In this document: in pieces, positions 10,937 to 19,216 of the stretch
How positions within the stretch are numbered: position 1 is the first letter of the stretch
Layout of the letters: each line of letters opens with the position of its first letter
Origin: Pseudoxanthomonas kaohsiungensis
GTDB taxonomy: Bacteria; Pseudomonadota; Gammaproteobacteria; Xanthomonadales; Xanthomonadaceae
Direction of reading: 5' to 3'
Length of the DNA: 64,000 bases
Assembly: GCF_010211765.1 (NCBI RefSeq)
Contig: NZ_PDWO01000006.1
Coordinates: forward strand, 62,001-126,000
Translations under genes and position numbers: made by a program
The notes under the pieces: generated by a model
Database searches by the model: none
What the model saw: the letters and a program-made list of their open reading frames with translations, nothing else
Told to the model about the DNA's origin: nothing

Positions 10937-12844
10937 ATGACCGCCCCGGTCGCCACTCCCGCGCCCGCGGCCACGTCCTGGTTGCCGGCGGTCGAATCGC
11001 CGCTGCCGATGCCGGGCCAGTCGCTGCGCGAGGGCCGGCTCGTGTCGCAGCGGCCGCCGACCTCGCCGCGCGGCATCGGCTGGCGTCGCCTGCTGGTGAT
11101 CGGCGGCACCGCCGCGCTGACCGCGGTGGCGACGATGGGCATGCTGCAGGTGCTGCGCGTGGGCGGCCTCAGCGTGCTCGACCTGGTGTTGCTGGTGCTG
11201 TTCGTGGCGCTGTTCGCCTGGATCGCACTGTCCAGCGTCAGTGCCGCCGCCGGCTTCGTGCTGATGCTGGGGCGCGACCGCCTGCCGCTCGGCATCGAGC
11301 GCGACGGCCCGCTGCCCCGCCTGGCCACGCGCACCGCGCTGCTGATGCCGACCTACCACGAGGATCCGGCCCGGATCATGGCCGGCCTGCAGGCGGTCTA
11401 TGAATCGGTCGCCGCCACCGGCCAGCTCGACGCCTTCGATTTCTTCGTGCTCAGCGACAGCCGCCGCGAGGAGGTCGCCGCGGCCGAGCTGGAGGAATTC
11501 CGTGCGCTGCTCGCGCGCACCGGCGGCGAGGGCCGCCTGTTCTACCGGCGCCGCGCCGACAACAGCGGGCGCAAGGCCGGCAACATCGCCGAATGGGTGC
11601 AGCGCTTCGGCGGCGCCTATCCGCAGATGCTGATCCTCGACGCTGACAGCGTCATGAGCGGCGCCACCCTGGTGCGGCTGGCCTCCGCTGTCGAGCGCCA
11701 TCCCGGCGTCGGCCTGGTCCAGACCCTGCCGCGGGTGGTCAACGGCCAGACCCTGTTCGCGCGCATGCAGCAGTTCGGCGGCCACGTGTACGGGCCGGTC
11801 ATCGCCCGCGGCGTGACCTGGTGGCACGGCAGCGAAGGCAACTACTGGGGCCACAACGCGATGCTGCGCACGCGCGCCTTCGCCGACCACGCCGGCCTGC
11901 CCGAACTGGCGGGGCGCAAGCCCTTCGGCGGCCACATCCTCAGCCACGACTTCGTCGAGGCGGCGCTGATGCGGCGCGGCGGCTGGGCGATCCACCTGGT
12001 CCCGCAGCTGGACGGCAGCTACGAGGAGGGTCCGCCGTCGTTGACCGACCTGCTGGTGCGCGACCGCCGCTGGTGCCAGGGCAACCTGCAGCACGGCAAG
12101 GTGGTCGGCAGCGCCGGCCTGCACTGGGTCAGCCGCACGCACATGCTGGTCGGCATCGGCCATTACTTCACCGCGCCGATGTGGGCGATGCTGATGCTGG
12201 TCGGCCTGGCCATCCCGCTCTACAGCTCCGACCTGGTCTGGGACGGCTTCCAGCTGCCGGGCTTCTCGCCGCTGCGCTACTGGGCCGCGCGCGACGCCGA
12301 GCGGGTGGCGTGGCTGTTCGCCGCGACCATGGGCGTGCTTTTCGCGCCGAAGGTGTTCGGCTACATCGCCACCGTGCTCGACCCGCAGGCCCGGCGCGGC
12401 GCCGGCGGCGGGCTGCGCGCCTTCGCCGGCGTGCTGATCGAAAGCCTGCTGGCCGCGCTGATGGCGCCGATCGTGATGTACCGCCAGTCGCGCGGCGTGG
12501 CCGAGGTGCTGGCCGGCCGCGACTCGGGCTGGGAAGCGCAGCGCCGCGACGACGGCAGCGTGCCGTTGTCCAGCCTGGTGCAGGGCTATGCGGGGCTGAG
12601 CCTGTTCGGCTTGTTCATGGGTGCGCTGGCGTGGGCGGTGTCGCCCGGCCTGGCGCTGTGGATGGCGCCGGTGGTGGTGGGCATGGTCCTGGCCATTCCC
12701 ACGGTGTGGATTTCCTCGGCGCGCACGCCCGGGCGCTGGCTGCGCCGGCACCGGATCCTGTGCATCCCGGAGGAGCTCGATCCGCCGCCGGTGCTGCGCC
12801 GCGCCGCCGAGCTTCGCGCGGCCGCGGCGGCCACGCAGGCATAA
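10937..12844 (+). CDS. opgH: Glucans biosynthesis glucosyltransferase MdoH/OpgH
   Basis: An inner-membrane GT2-family glucosyltransferase (635 aa) that polymerises glucose from UDP-glucose into osmoregulated periplasmic glucans. Two helices (about residues 50-110) precede the cytosolic GT-A domain, with [10 protein letters not shown] near the start, the SDSRREE and ILDADSVM acidic metal sites, and [12 protein letters not shown] as the Q/R-x-x-R-W motif. Several C-terminal helices follow. ATG 10937 was chosen; an in-frame GTG at 10811 would add a stretch with no family match. A CACAAT box (10822-10827) about 110 nt upstream may be the promoter. No opgG or opgD is adjacent, unlike the enterobacterial operon. 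Confidence 0.95.
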   Translation: MTAPVATPAPAATSWLPAVESPLPMPGQSLREGRLVSQRPPTSPRGIGWRRLLVIGGTAALTAVATMGMLQVLRVGGLSVLDLVLLVLFVALFAWIALSSVSAAAGFVLMLGRDRLPLGIERDGPLPRLATRTALLMPTYHEDPARIMAGLQAVYESVAATGQLDAFDFFVLSDSRREEVAAAELEEFRALLARTGGEGRLFYRRRADNSGRKAGNIAEWVQRFGGAYPQMLILDADSVMSGATLVRLASAVERHPGVGLVQTLPRVVNGQTLFARMQQFGGHVYGPVIARGVTWWHGSEGNYWGHNAMLRTRAFADHAGLPELAGRKPFGGHILSHDFVEAALMRRGGWAIHLVPQLDGSYEEGPPSLTDLLVRDRRWCQGNLQHGKVVGSAGLHWVSRTHMLVGIGHYFTAPMWAMLMLVGLAIPLYSSDLVWDGFQLPGFSPLRYWAARDAERVAWLFAATMGVLFAPKVFGYIATVLDPQARRGAGGGLRAFAGVLIESLLAALMAPIVMYRQSRGVAEVLAGRDSGWEAQRRDDGSVPLSSLVQGYAGLSLFGLFMGALAWAVSPGLALWMAPVVVGMVLAIPTVWISSARTPGRWLRRHRILCIPEELDPPPVLRRAAELRAAAAATQA

Positions 12845-12879
12845 TGCCGGCGTCTACCGGGGAAGGACGAGAACCGATC

Positions 12880-13545
12880 ATGCGGCTGGAATGCGTGGAG
12901 CAGGAGACCGGCCCGGCGCCGGCATGGACGGTGCTGTGGCTGCACGGGCTGGGTGCCGACGGCCACGACTTCGCCCCGATCGTGCCGGAGCTGTTGCGCC
13001 CGCACTGGCCGGCGCTGCGCTTCGTGTTCCCGCATGCCCCGGTGCGCCCGGTGACGATCAACGGCGGCATGCGCATGCGCGCGTGGTACGACATCACCGG
13101 CATGGATTTCGCCACCCGCGCCGATGCGGCCGGGATCGAGGAATCGGTGGCGCAGGTCGAAGCGCTGGTCGCGCACGAGGCCGCGCGCGGCATCGCGCCT
13201 TCGCGGATCGTGCTGGCCGGTTTCTCCCAGGGCGGGGCGATCGCGCTGGCCGCCGGCCTGCGCCGCAGCGAACCGCTGGCCGGCCTGGTCGCGTTGTCGA
13301 CCTACCTGCCCGGCGGCGCTGCGGCGGCCGCGCAGCGCCACCCCAACGCGGTGGCGCAGCCGGTGTTCTTCGCCCATGGCGACAGCGACCCGGTCATCCC
13401 GGTGCAGTACGGCCAGGCCAGCGCGCAGGTGCTGGAGCGGGCCGGGTTCGAGGTGCAGTGGCACCGCTATCCGATGGCGCACCAGGTCTGCGCGGAGGAG
13501 ATCGCCGACCTGGGCGACTGGCTGGACCGGCGGCTGGCGGCCTGA
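12880..13545 (+). CDS. Carboxylesterase/acyl-protein-thioesterase family hydrolase
   Basis: An alpha/beta hydrolase of 221 aa in the phospholipase/carboxylesterase family. It shows the LHGLGADGHDF oxyanion-hole segment, the nucleophile S116 in GFSQGG, the acid in HGDSDPVIP and the histidine in MAHQVCAEE. Relatives such as Pseudomonas carboxylesterase II cleave short-chain esters; the physiological substrate is unknown. No signal peptide is seen, so it is probably cytosolic. The ATG has a clear Shine-Dalgarno (GGAAGGA). It lies 3 nt before the sensor kinase gene and is probably co-transcribed with algZR. Confidence 0.9.
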   Translation: MRLECVEQETGPAPAWTVLWLHGLGADGHDFAPIVPELLRPHWPALRFVFPHAPVRPVTINGGMRMRAWYDITGMDFATRADAAGIEESVAQVEALVAHEAARGIAPSRIVLAGFSQGGAIALAAGLRRSEPLAGLVALSTYLPGGAAAAAQRHPNAVAQPVFFAHGDSDPVIPVQYGQASAQVLERAGFEVQWHRYPMAHQVCAEEIADLGDWLDRRLAA

Positions 13546-13548
13546 GCG

Positions 13549-14595
13549 ATGCGCGACCCGCGCCGCGACCAGCCCTGGTTCCCCGACCTGTGCCGGCTGC
13601 CGCGGCTGGCGGCGCTGCTGGGACTGGCGGCGCTGGTCGTGGTGGTGCTGGCGCTGGCGCCCGACGGTGCGCAAGGCTGGAGCGCCTACCGTTTCCTGTC
13701 CGCCTGCGGCCTGGCGATGTGGCTGGCGCTGGCGGTGGCGGTACTGCTGTGCAAGCTGCGCGCACCGCTTTCGCGGCTGTCGCACCGACTGGGCGCGCTG
13801 GCCGCGCTGGCGGTGGCCGCGGCGGTGGCCTTCGCCGGGGCCGGCGTGGTGCACGCGCTGTACAGCACACTGGGCGCCGAACCGCTGGGCGTCGGCTTCT
13901 GGCGCTTCACCAGCGGCAGCGCGGCGGTGACGGTGCTGATCGTGGCGCTGGCGCTGCGCCACTTCTACGTCAGCGACCGATGGGCGGCCCAGGTCGAGGC
14001 CAATGCCCGGGCCGAGGCCGACGCGCTGCAGGCGCGGATCCGCCCGCACTTCCTCTTCAACAGCATGAACCTCATCGCCGGGCTGCTGCGGCGCGACCCG
14101 GCCGTCGCCGAGCGCGCGGTGCTCGACCTGTCGGACCTGTTCCGGGCCGCGCTCGGGGCCGGCGAGGGCGAGTCGACCCTGGCCGCCGAATGCGAACTGG
14201 CGGCGCAGTACCTGTCGATCGAACAGCTGCGGCTGGGCGACCGGCTGCAGGTGGCCTGGGAGCGCAGCGAGCCGCTGCCGTGGGAACTGCCGCTGCCCCG
14301 CCTGGTGCTGCAGCCGCTGGTGGAGAACGCGGTATTGCACGGCGTGTCGCGGCTGCCGGAGGGCGGCACGGTGTCGATCGCCCTGTGGACGGACGCGCAG
14401 TCGCTGCACCTGCGCGTGCGCAATCCGGCGCCGCCGCAGGATCCGTCGCTGGCCAGCCTGCACCGCGGCGCCGGCCACGCCCAGCGCAGCATCGCCCACC
14501 GGCTGGCGTGGCGCTTCGGCCCGCGGGCGCGGGTGACGGCCGGCTGGAGCGACGGCTACTATGCCTGCGAGGTCACGTTGCCCCTGGACGCATGA
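13549..14595 (+). CDS. algZ: LytS/AlgZ-type sensor histidine kinase
   Basis: A membrane sensor kinase of 348 aa and probable partner of the LytTR regulator that follows. Four hydrophobic helices span residues about 20-140 with almost no periplasmic loops. A short linker leads to the HisKA_7TM/His_kinase domain with H167 in RPHFLFNSMN, where this family places the phosphorylated histidine, and an HATPase region starting at LVLQPLVENAVLHGV. The gene order algZ-algR-hemC is conserved in Pseudomonas and Xanthomonadaceae. In Pseudomonas the pair controls type IV pili and alginate; no alginate genes are seen here, so the regulon is not known. Confidence 0.88.
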   Translation: MRDPRRDQPWFPDLCRLPRLAALLGLAALVVVVLALAPDGAQGWSAYRFLSACGLAMWLALAVAVLLCKLRAPLSRLSHRLGALAALAVAAAVAFAGAGVVHALYSTLGAEPLGVGFWRFTSGSAAVTVLIVALALRHFYVSDRWAAQVEANARAEADALQARIRPHFLFNSMNLIAGLLRRDPAVAERAVLDLSDLFRAALGAGEGESTLAAECELAAQYLSIEQLRLGDRLQVAWERSEPLPWELPLPRLVLQPLVENAVLHGVSRLPEGGTVSIALWTDAQSLHLRVRNPAPPQDPSLASLHRGAGHAQRSIAHRLAWRFGPRARVTAGWSDGYYACEVTLPLDA

Positions 14596-15314
14596 GCCTG
14601 AAACTGGTGATCGCCGACGACGAGCCGATGGCGCGCGAGCGCCTGCGGATGCTGCTCGCCGACGAATCCGGGGTGGAAGTGGTGGCCGAGGCCGGCGACG
14701 GCCAGCAGGTCCTCGATGCCTGCGCCGCGCACCGGCCGCACGCGGTACTGCTCGACATCGCCATGCCCGGGATCGACGGGCTGGAAACCGCGCGCCGGCT
14801 GGCGGCGGCGACGCCGCCCACGGCGGTGGTGTTCTGCACCGCGTACGACGCGCATGCGCTGTCGGCGTTCGAGGCCGCCGCCCTCGACTACCTGGTCAAG
14901 CCGGTGCGCCCCGAGCGCCTGGCCGCCGCGCTCGAGCGCGTGCGCACCTTCCTCGCCGGTCGCCCGGCGACCGCCAGCGGCAAGCGCACCCACCTGTGTG
15001 CGCGCCTGCGCGGCAGCCTGCGCCTGATCCCGCTGGAGGACGTGCGTTACCTGCAGGCCGAGGAGAAGTACGTGGTCGTGCACCACGCGCGCGGCGAGGA
15101 CCTGATCGAGGAGTCGCTGAAGTCGCTGGAGGACGAGTTCGCCGACCGCTTCGTCCGCATCCACCGCAACTGCCTGGTCGCGCGCCAGGAGCTGGTCGAG
15201 CTGCGCCGCGGCACCGACGGCCACGTCATGGCGATGCTGCGCAGCGGAGGCACGCCGCTGGAGGTCAGCCGGCGTTGCGTGCCGCAGCTGCGGCAGACCC
15301 TGCGCCACCTCTGA
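14592..15314 (+). CDS. algR: LytTR-family response regulator AlgR
   Basis: A response regulator of 240 aa. The receiver domain has the ADDEP acidic pocket, the phosphoacceptor D55 in LLDIAMPG and the lysine in DYLVKPVRP. The C-terminal LytTR DNA-binding domain (about residues 140-240) contains VRYLQAEEKYVVVH and FVRIHRNCLV. The start overlaps the algZ stop by 4 nt (ATGA), so the two are translationally coupled. AlgR-type regulators bind as dimers to repeats upstream of their targets. Confidence 0.92.
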   Translation: MSLKLVIADDEPMARERLRMLLADESGVEVVAEAGDGQQVLDACAAHRPHAVLLDIAMPGIDGLETARRLAAATPPTAVVFCTAYDAHALSAFEAAALDYLVKPVRPERLAAALERVRTFLAGRPATASGKRTHLCARLRGSLRLIPLEDVRYLQAEEKYVVVHHARGEDLIEESLKSLEDEFADRFVRIHRNCLVARQELVELRRGTDGHVMAMLRSGGTPLEVSRRCVPQLRQTLRHL

Positions 15315-15364
15315 CCTCTTCCGGAAGACCGGCTGCCGCGACCTTCCGGCGGACCGCAGCACGC

Positions 15365-15531
15365 CGGTGCCCGGTGCCCATGCGCTGGCATACATGGAGC
15401 GCCCGTCACCGGGCCCGGGTTGTTGCAGGCGTCGGGCCCGTCCGCGACCCGGCACGGTCCGCACCCGCGGCGCGCTCGCGATCCGGGCGCCCGTGGCCCA
15501 TGAACAGGCTGCTGCATCCGCATTCCACGCA
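15365..15531. repeat. Possible decayed GTAG-type palindromic repeat
   Basis: The algR-hemC spacer contains a stretch (about 15493-15518) that resembles the right arm of the repeat at 18530-18554 at roughly 18 of 26 positions. A CGCGACCCGG string near 15452 resembles the left arm. The palindromes are broken, so this is at best an old copy. Confidence 0.28.
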
Positions 15532-15563
15532 GGCGCGGTTACCGCCGCCCGGCGCCTATCCGG

Positions 15564-15569
15564 GATAAT
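15564..15569 (+). promoter_or_regulatory. -10 box GATAAT before hemC
   Basis: GATAAT lies exactly 6 nt before the hemC ATG with no Shine-Dalgarno between, which predicts a leaderless transcript. A TTACCG at 15539-15544 (19-nt spacer) is a weak -35 candidate. Confidence 0.5.
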
Positions 15570-15575
15570 GCGCGC

Positions 15576-16484
15576 ATGGACAGCCTCCGCATCGCCACCC
15601 GCAAGAGTCCGCTCGCCCTGTGGCAGAGCGAACACGTCGCCGCGCGCCTGCGCGCCGCCCATCCCGGGCTGGAGGTCGTGCTGGTGCCGATGAGCACCCG
15701 CGGCGACGAGCAGCTGGACCGCTCGCTGGCGGCGATCGGGGGCAAGGGCCTGTTCCTCAAGGAGCTGGAACTGGCGATGCAGCGCGGCGAGGCCGATTGC
15801 GCGGTGCACTCGCTCAAGGACGTGCCGATGCAGCTGGAGCCGGGCTTCGAGCTTCCGGCCGTACTCGAACGCGCCGACCCGGCCGATGCCTTCGTCAGCA
15901 ACGCCTTCGACGGCATCGCCGCGTTGCCGCACGGCGCCGTGGTCGGCACCTCGTCGCTGCGGCGCCAGGCGCAACTGCGCGCGCGCCGTCCGGACCTGCA
16001 GCTGCGCGACCTGCGCGGCAACGTCAACACCCGCCTGGCCAAGCTCGATGCGGGCGAGTACGACGCCATCGTCCTGGCCTGCGCCGGCCTGGAGCGCCTT
16101 GGCCTGGACGCGCGCATCCGCGACCGCCTGGCGCCGCCGGACTGGTTGCCGGCGCCTGCGCAGGCGGTGGTCGCGGTGGAGACGCGGGTGGGCGACGCAC
16201 GCACCCGCGAGCGCATGGCCGTGCTCGAGCACGTGCCGACCCGCGTGCGGATCGAAGCCGAGCGTGCGCTCAACCTTGCGCTGCACGGCAGTTGCCACGT
16301 ACCGGTGGCCGCGTATGCCGAGCTGGACGGCGAGCGCCTGCGACTGCGTGCGTGGGTCGGTTCGGCCAGCGACGGCAGCGGCGTGTCGGCGCAAGGCGAG
16401 GGCGACGCCACGCAGTCGCAGGCGCTGGGACGGGCGGTGGCGGCCGACCTGCTGGCGCAGGGGGCGGGACGCTTCCTGGACTGA
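15576..16484 (+). CDS. hemC: Porphobilinogen deaminase (hydroxymethylbilane synthase)
   Basis: HemC joins four porphobilinogens into hydroxymethylbilane in haem and tetrapyrrole synthesis. The 302-aa protein begins with the usual [13 protein letters not shown]. It has KGLFLKELE, the HSLKDVP motif with the catalytic aspartate, the [13 protein letters not shown] arginine motif, and the cysteine in [13 protein letters not shown] that carries the dipyrromethane cofactor. The next gene runs on the opposite strand, so hemD is not adjacent here. Confidence 0.97.
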   Translation: MDSLRIATRKSPLALWQSEHVAARLRAAHPGLEVVLVPMSTRGDEQLDRSLAAIGGKGLFLKELELAMQRGEADCAVHSLKDVPMQLEPGFELPAVLERADPADAFVSNAFDGIAALPHGAVVGTSSLRRQAQLRARRPDLQLRDLRGNVNTRLAKLDAGEYDAIVLACAGLERLGLDARIRDRLAPPDWLPAPAQAVVAVETRVGDARTRERMAVLEHVPTRVRIEAERALNLALHGSCHVPVAAYAELDGERLRLRAWVGSASDGSGVSAQGEGDATQSQALGRAVAADLLAQGAGRFLD

Positions 16485-16518
16485 TCGCGCCGGCAGCGGC
16501 GGGCGCGCCTGGGTCGGC

Positions 16519-17328
16519 TCAGTGCGCCTGCCGGTATTCCAGCACCGATCCGGCCAGGATCGACAGCGCCACCAGCGGCCAGATCGCGCCCGCCGAGCCG
16601 GGCCACACGTAGAGCAGGCCGGCCAGCAGCAGCGGCAGCCCCGCGACCAGGCCCAGCACCAGCCAGTGCATGGGCGACCGCAGCCGGGAACCGAGTCCGC
16701 CGCGCGCCTGCCACAGGGCCAGCAACAGCACGGCGGTGACCGTCGCCAGCAGGGCCAGCGAAGGTACCGGGCCGGCGGCCGGCAGCGGGCCCTGCCAGCG
16801 CAGCACCATCAGTGCGAAGAACAGGGCGGCGCCTCCCAGCAACGCCAATGCCAGGTGCACGGAGAGCAGCGGTCCCGCCTCGCCGTCATCCAGAAGCGCC
16901 AGCGCCGCGATCGTGGCCAGGGCGCTGGCGCAGGCCACCACGGCGACGGCCAGCAGCAGCCCGGGCTCGGATCCGTATCGCCACTGCAGCAGCGCCAGCG
17001 TGGCGCCGCTCGCCAGCAGCAGCGCCAGCGCGACCAGCCCGCGCAGCCACCAGCGCCCTGGCGCGGCCGGACGCGGCAGCAGCAGGCCCAGTCCGGCAGC
17101 GGCCAGCACGACGCCCAGGCCCAGTCCCCAGGCCTGCAGGTCGACCAGCTTGCGCTGGGTCGCGCTGTTGCCGAGCAGCAGCGCGCTGCTCAGGGCCACC
17201 CAAAGCACCAGCCCGCAGCCGGCGCCGCACAACGACAGCAGCAACGCGTGCACGCCGCCGCGCGTCGAGGCCGCGCCCGTCGATCCGCCCGCGGCCGCTG
17301 GCGGTCGTTTCCCACTCCTGGATTCCAT
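16519..17328 (-). CDS. Polytopic membrane protein of unknown function
   Basis: I do not recognise this 269-aa protein with confidence. About eight hydrophobic helices run from residue 30 to the C-terminus, which reads ILAGSVLEYRQAH. The soluble N-terminus is basic and Pro/Ala-rich. The number of helices and the C-terminal pattern faintly recall DmsC-type anchor subunits, but no oxidoreductase partners are nearby. The longer open frame (to 17484) was cut back to the ATG at 17328, which has a good Shine-Dalgarno (GGGGAGAG). It is convergent with hemC and divergent from the YafY-type regulator. Confidence 0.65.
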   Translation of the reverse strand: MESRSGKRPPAAAGGSTGAASTRGGVHALLLSLCGAGCGLVLWVALSSALLLGNSATQRKLVDLQAWGLGLGVVLAAAGLGLLLPRPAAPGRWWLRGLVALALLLASGATLALLQWRYGSEPGLLLAVAVVACASALATIAALALLDDGEAGPLLSVHLALALLGGAALFFALMVLRWQGPLPAAGPVPSLALLATVTAVLLLALWQARGGLGSRLRSPMHWLVLGLVAGLPLLLAGLLYVWPGSAGAIWPLVALSILAGSVLEYRQAH

Positions 17329-17470
17329 CAGCTCTCCCCGGTTCGGCGGGCCCGGCCACCACGCGTGGCCGTCCCGTCCCGACCGCGATTCTGCCACCGA
17401 CCGCCAGGCCGTTCCGGGGCACCGGTCGGCAATCCCGGCAGGCCAGTCGCGGGGGGCGCCGCAACCACGC

Positions 17471-17476
17471 CATAAT
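17471..17476 (+). promoter_or_regulatory. -10 box CATAAT before the WYL regulator
   Basis: CATAAT is separated from the ATG at 17483 by exactly 6 nt and no Shine-Dalgarno is present. The pattern is that of a leaderless start. Confidence 0.45.
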
Positions 17477-17482
17477 CGGCCC

Positions 17483-18451
17483 ATGGACCGCTACGAACGC
17501 ATCAACGCGCTGCACCGCATCCTCAAGGCCGCGCGTTACCCGGTGACGGTGCCGCGGTTGCAGGAGGAGCTGGGCTGCTCGCGCGCCACCGTGTACCGCG
17601 ACCTGGCCTTCCTGCGCGATGCGCTGATGGCGCCGGTGGAAGGCGACGGCGAGGCGGGCTTCCGCTACGCGGCCGGCGAGAGCGACCGCTTCGAGCTGCC
17701 CGGCCTGTGGCTCAGCTCGGAGGAACTTTACGCATTGCTGGCTTCGCAGCAGCTGCTGCGGCGTACCGGCGGCGGGGTGCTGTCGACCGTGCTGGCGCCG
17801 CTGCAGCAGCGGATCGAGGGTCTGCTGGCCGCGCAGGCTGGCGCCAGCCGCTGGCCGGTCGAACGGGTGCGGGTGATTCCGCATCGCGGCCGGCGCCTGG
17901 ACGAGAACAGCTTCCGGATGGTGGCCTCGGCGGTGCTGGAACGGCGCCAGCTCGCCTTCGAGTACCGCGCGCGCTCCACCGACGAGACCACGCGCCGCAA
18001 GGTCTCGCCGCAGCGCATCACCCATTACCGCGACAACTGGTACCTCGATGCGTGGGACCACGACCGCGAGGCGCTGCGCAGCTTCGCCGTGGACCGGGTC
18101 AGCCAGGCGCGGCTGCAGGACGCGCCGGCGCGCGACGTCGAGGAAGCCGTGCTGGACCAGCACCTGGCGTCCAGCTACGGCATCTTTTCCGGCGAACCCA
18201 AGGGCTGGGCGACGATCGTGTTCAGCCCGAAGGTCGCGCGCTGGGTGGCCGACGAGCACTGGCATTCCAAGCAGCAGGGCCGGTTCCTGGCCGATGGGCG
18301 CTACGAGCTCAAGGTGCCCTACAGCGTGCCCCGCGAGTTGTTGATGGACGTGCTCCACTACGGCGCCGATGCCGAGATCGTCGAGCCGACCATGCTGCGC
18401 GAACAGGCCAAATCGCTGCTGTCGCTGGCGCTGTCGCAGTACGACCGCTGA
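17483..18451 (+). CDS. YafY-family HTH/WYL transcriptional regulator
   Basis: A cytosolic regulator of 322 aa. The N-terminal HTH_11 domain (residues 1-60) begins MDRYERINALHRIL and contains LGCSRATVYRDLAFLR. The central WYL domain (about 140-210) has the name-giving triad in DNWYLDAWD, and a WCX-like C-terminal extension follows. WYL domains sense ligands, often nucleic acids or nucleotides, and regulate processes including phage defence, DNA damage and metabolism. No obvious target operon is adjacent: the downstream gene is a small membrane protein beyond a repeat cluster. The start is the ATG 6 nt after a CATAAT box. Confidence 0.9.
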   Translation: MDRYERINALHRILKAARYPVTVPRLQEELGCSRATVYRDLAFLRDALMAPVEGDGEAGFRYAAGESDRFELPGLWLSSEELYALLASQQLLRRTGGGVLSTVLAPLQQRIEGLLAAQAGASRWPVERVRVIPHRGRRLDENSFRMVASAVLERRQLAFEYRARSTDETTRRKVSPQRITHYRDNWYLDAWDHDREALRSFAVDRVSQARLQDAPARDVEEAVLDQHLASSYGIFSGEPKGWATIVFSPKVARWVADEHWHSKQQGRFLADGRYELKVPYSVPRELLMDVLHYGADAEIVEPTMLREQAKSLLSLALSQYDR

Positions 18452-18463
18452 GGCGGCCGCCTG

Positions 18464-18674
18464 CGAAGCCCATCCCCATGGGCGACCTGGGGCATCGGTG
18501 CACCGGGACGTCGTCCGTACCCGTCGCCGGGTCGCCGATGAATCGGCTCCTACAGGGGAAAGGCCGCGCGCTCTGTCGTAGGAGCCCATCCTCATGGGCG
18601 ACCCGGGGCGTTCGTGTGCCGGGATGCCGCCAGGACCCGCCTCGTCGGGTCGCCGATGAACCGGTCCCCACGCG
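18464..18674. repeat. Two GTAG-headed palindromic repeat pairs (family A, copies 1 and 2)
   Basis: Two consecutive elements. Copy 1 has a left arm near 18464-18487 (GCCCATCCCCATGGGC core) and a right arm at 18530-18554 (GCCGATGAATCGGC core ending CTCCTAC). Copy 2 has a left arm at 18575-18606 starting GTAGGAGCCCAT and a right arm at 18644-18674. Each arm folds as a short hairpin headed by GTAG or its complement. This is the layout of REP elements and of the SMAG repeats of Stenotrophomonas. The region fills most of the 297-nt gap after the WYL regulator. Confidence 0.8.
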
Positions 18675-18748
18675 CAACGAAGTGCGCATCGCAGCTCCTG
18701 AGATGGCGCCGGTCCAACCTGCGCCTCCCAACCGAAGGAGCCGCCGCC

Positions 18749-19099
18749 ATGCCGACCTGGTCGCCCACGCCCGCCGTCTTCGCCCCGTACCTGCCGGGGC
18801 AACGCCCGGATCCGGCCCTGGACCGGCTGCTGCGGTGCTGGCTCGTGGCGGGCTTGCTGGCCGTGCTGCTGGTGCCGGCCCTGCGCGGTTCCAGTGCGTG
18901 GCTGGGATGGTGGCCGATGTGGCTGGTGGCGATGCCTGCCGCGGCCTGGTGGGCCCTGCACCGGTTCGCCCTGCCGGCCGGCCTGCGCGCGGTCGTGCGC
19001 GGCCCGCGACGCCGGCGCGGCGGCGGCCAGGCGCGCCGCCGCGCCATGCCACGCGGTGCCGGCCGGCCGGATCCGCGCATCGCACGCCGGGCGGCCTGA
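18749..19099 (+). CDS. Small membrane protein of unknown function
   Basis: A protein of 116 aa that I do not recognise. A short polar N-terminus (MPTWSPTPAVFAPYLPG) precedes two hydrophobic helices (about residues 32-50 and 54-75). The tail is strongly basic and Arg/Gly/Ala-rich, so it should lie in the cytosol next to lipid or nucleic acid. The longer open frame begins inside the repeat cluster. The ATG at 18749 was chosen because it follows a good Shine-Dalgarno (GAAGGAG). A terminator-like hairpin starts at its stop codon, so it appears to be a single-gene unit. Confidence 0.6.
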   Translation: MPTWSPTPAVFAPYLPGQRPDPALDRLLRCWLVAGLLAVLLVPALRGSSAWLGWWPMWLVAMPAAAWWALHRFALPAGLRAVVRGPRRRRGGGQARRRAMPRGAGRPDPRIARRAA

Positions 19100-19120
19100 C
19101 CCCGCCCGTGGCGGGGTCTT
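19099..19120 (+). terminator. Hairpin terminator after the small membrane protein
   Basis: An 8-bp stem (ACCCCGCC at 19099-19106 with GGCGGGGT at 19110-19117, loop CGT) begins at the last base of the stop codon and is followed by a short U-rich stretch (CTTT). It separates this gene from the S9 peptidase. Confidence 0.7.
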
Positions 19121-19216
19121 TACCGGCATTCGACTGCGCCTGACCATCGGCACAGGGGGCGCGGACGGGGCTGTGCTAGCGTCCCGGGTCTGTTTCGCAG
19201 CACCCGGAGCCGCTTG

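Noticed and set aside
13549-15314. Alginate regulatory system
   Set aside because: AlgZ and AlgR are recognisable, but no alginate biosynthesis gene is in the window and this family of bacteria generally lacks them, so only the gene names are kept.
18464-18674. CRISPR array
   Set aside because: Repeated arms are few, inverted relative to each other and unevenly spaced; there are no direct repeats with uniform spacers and no cas genes.
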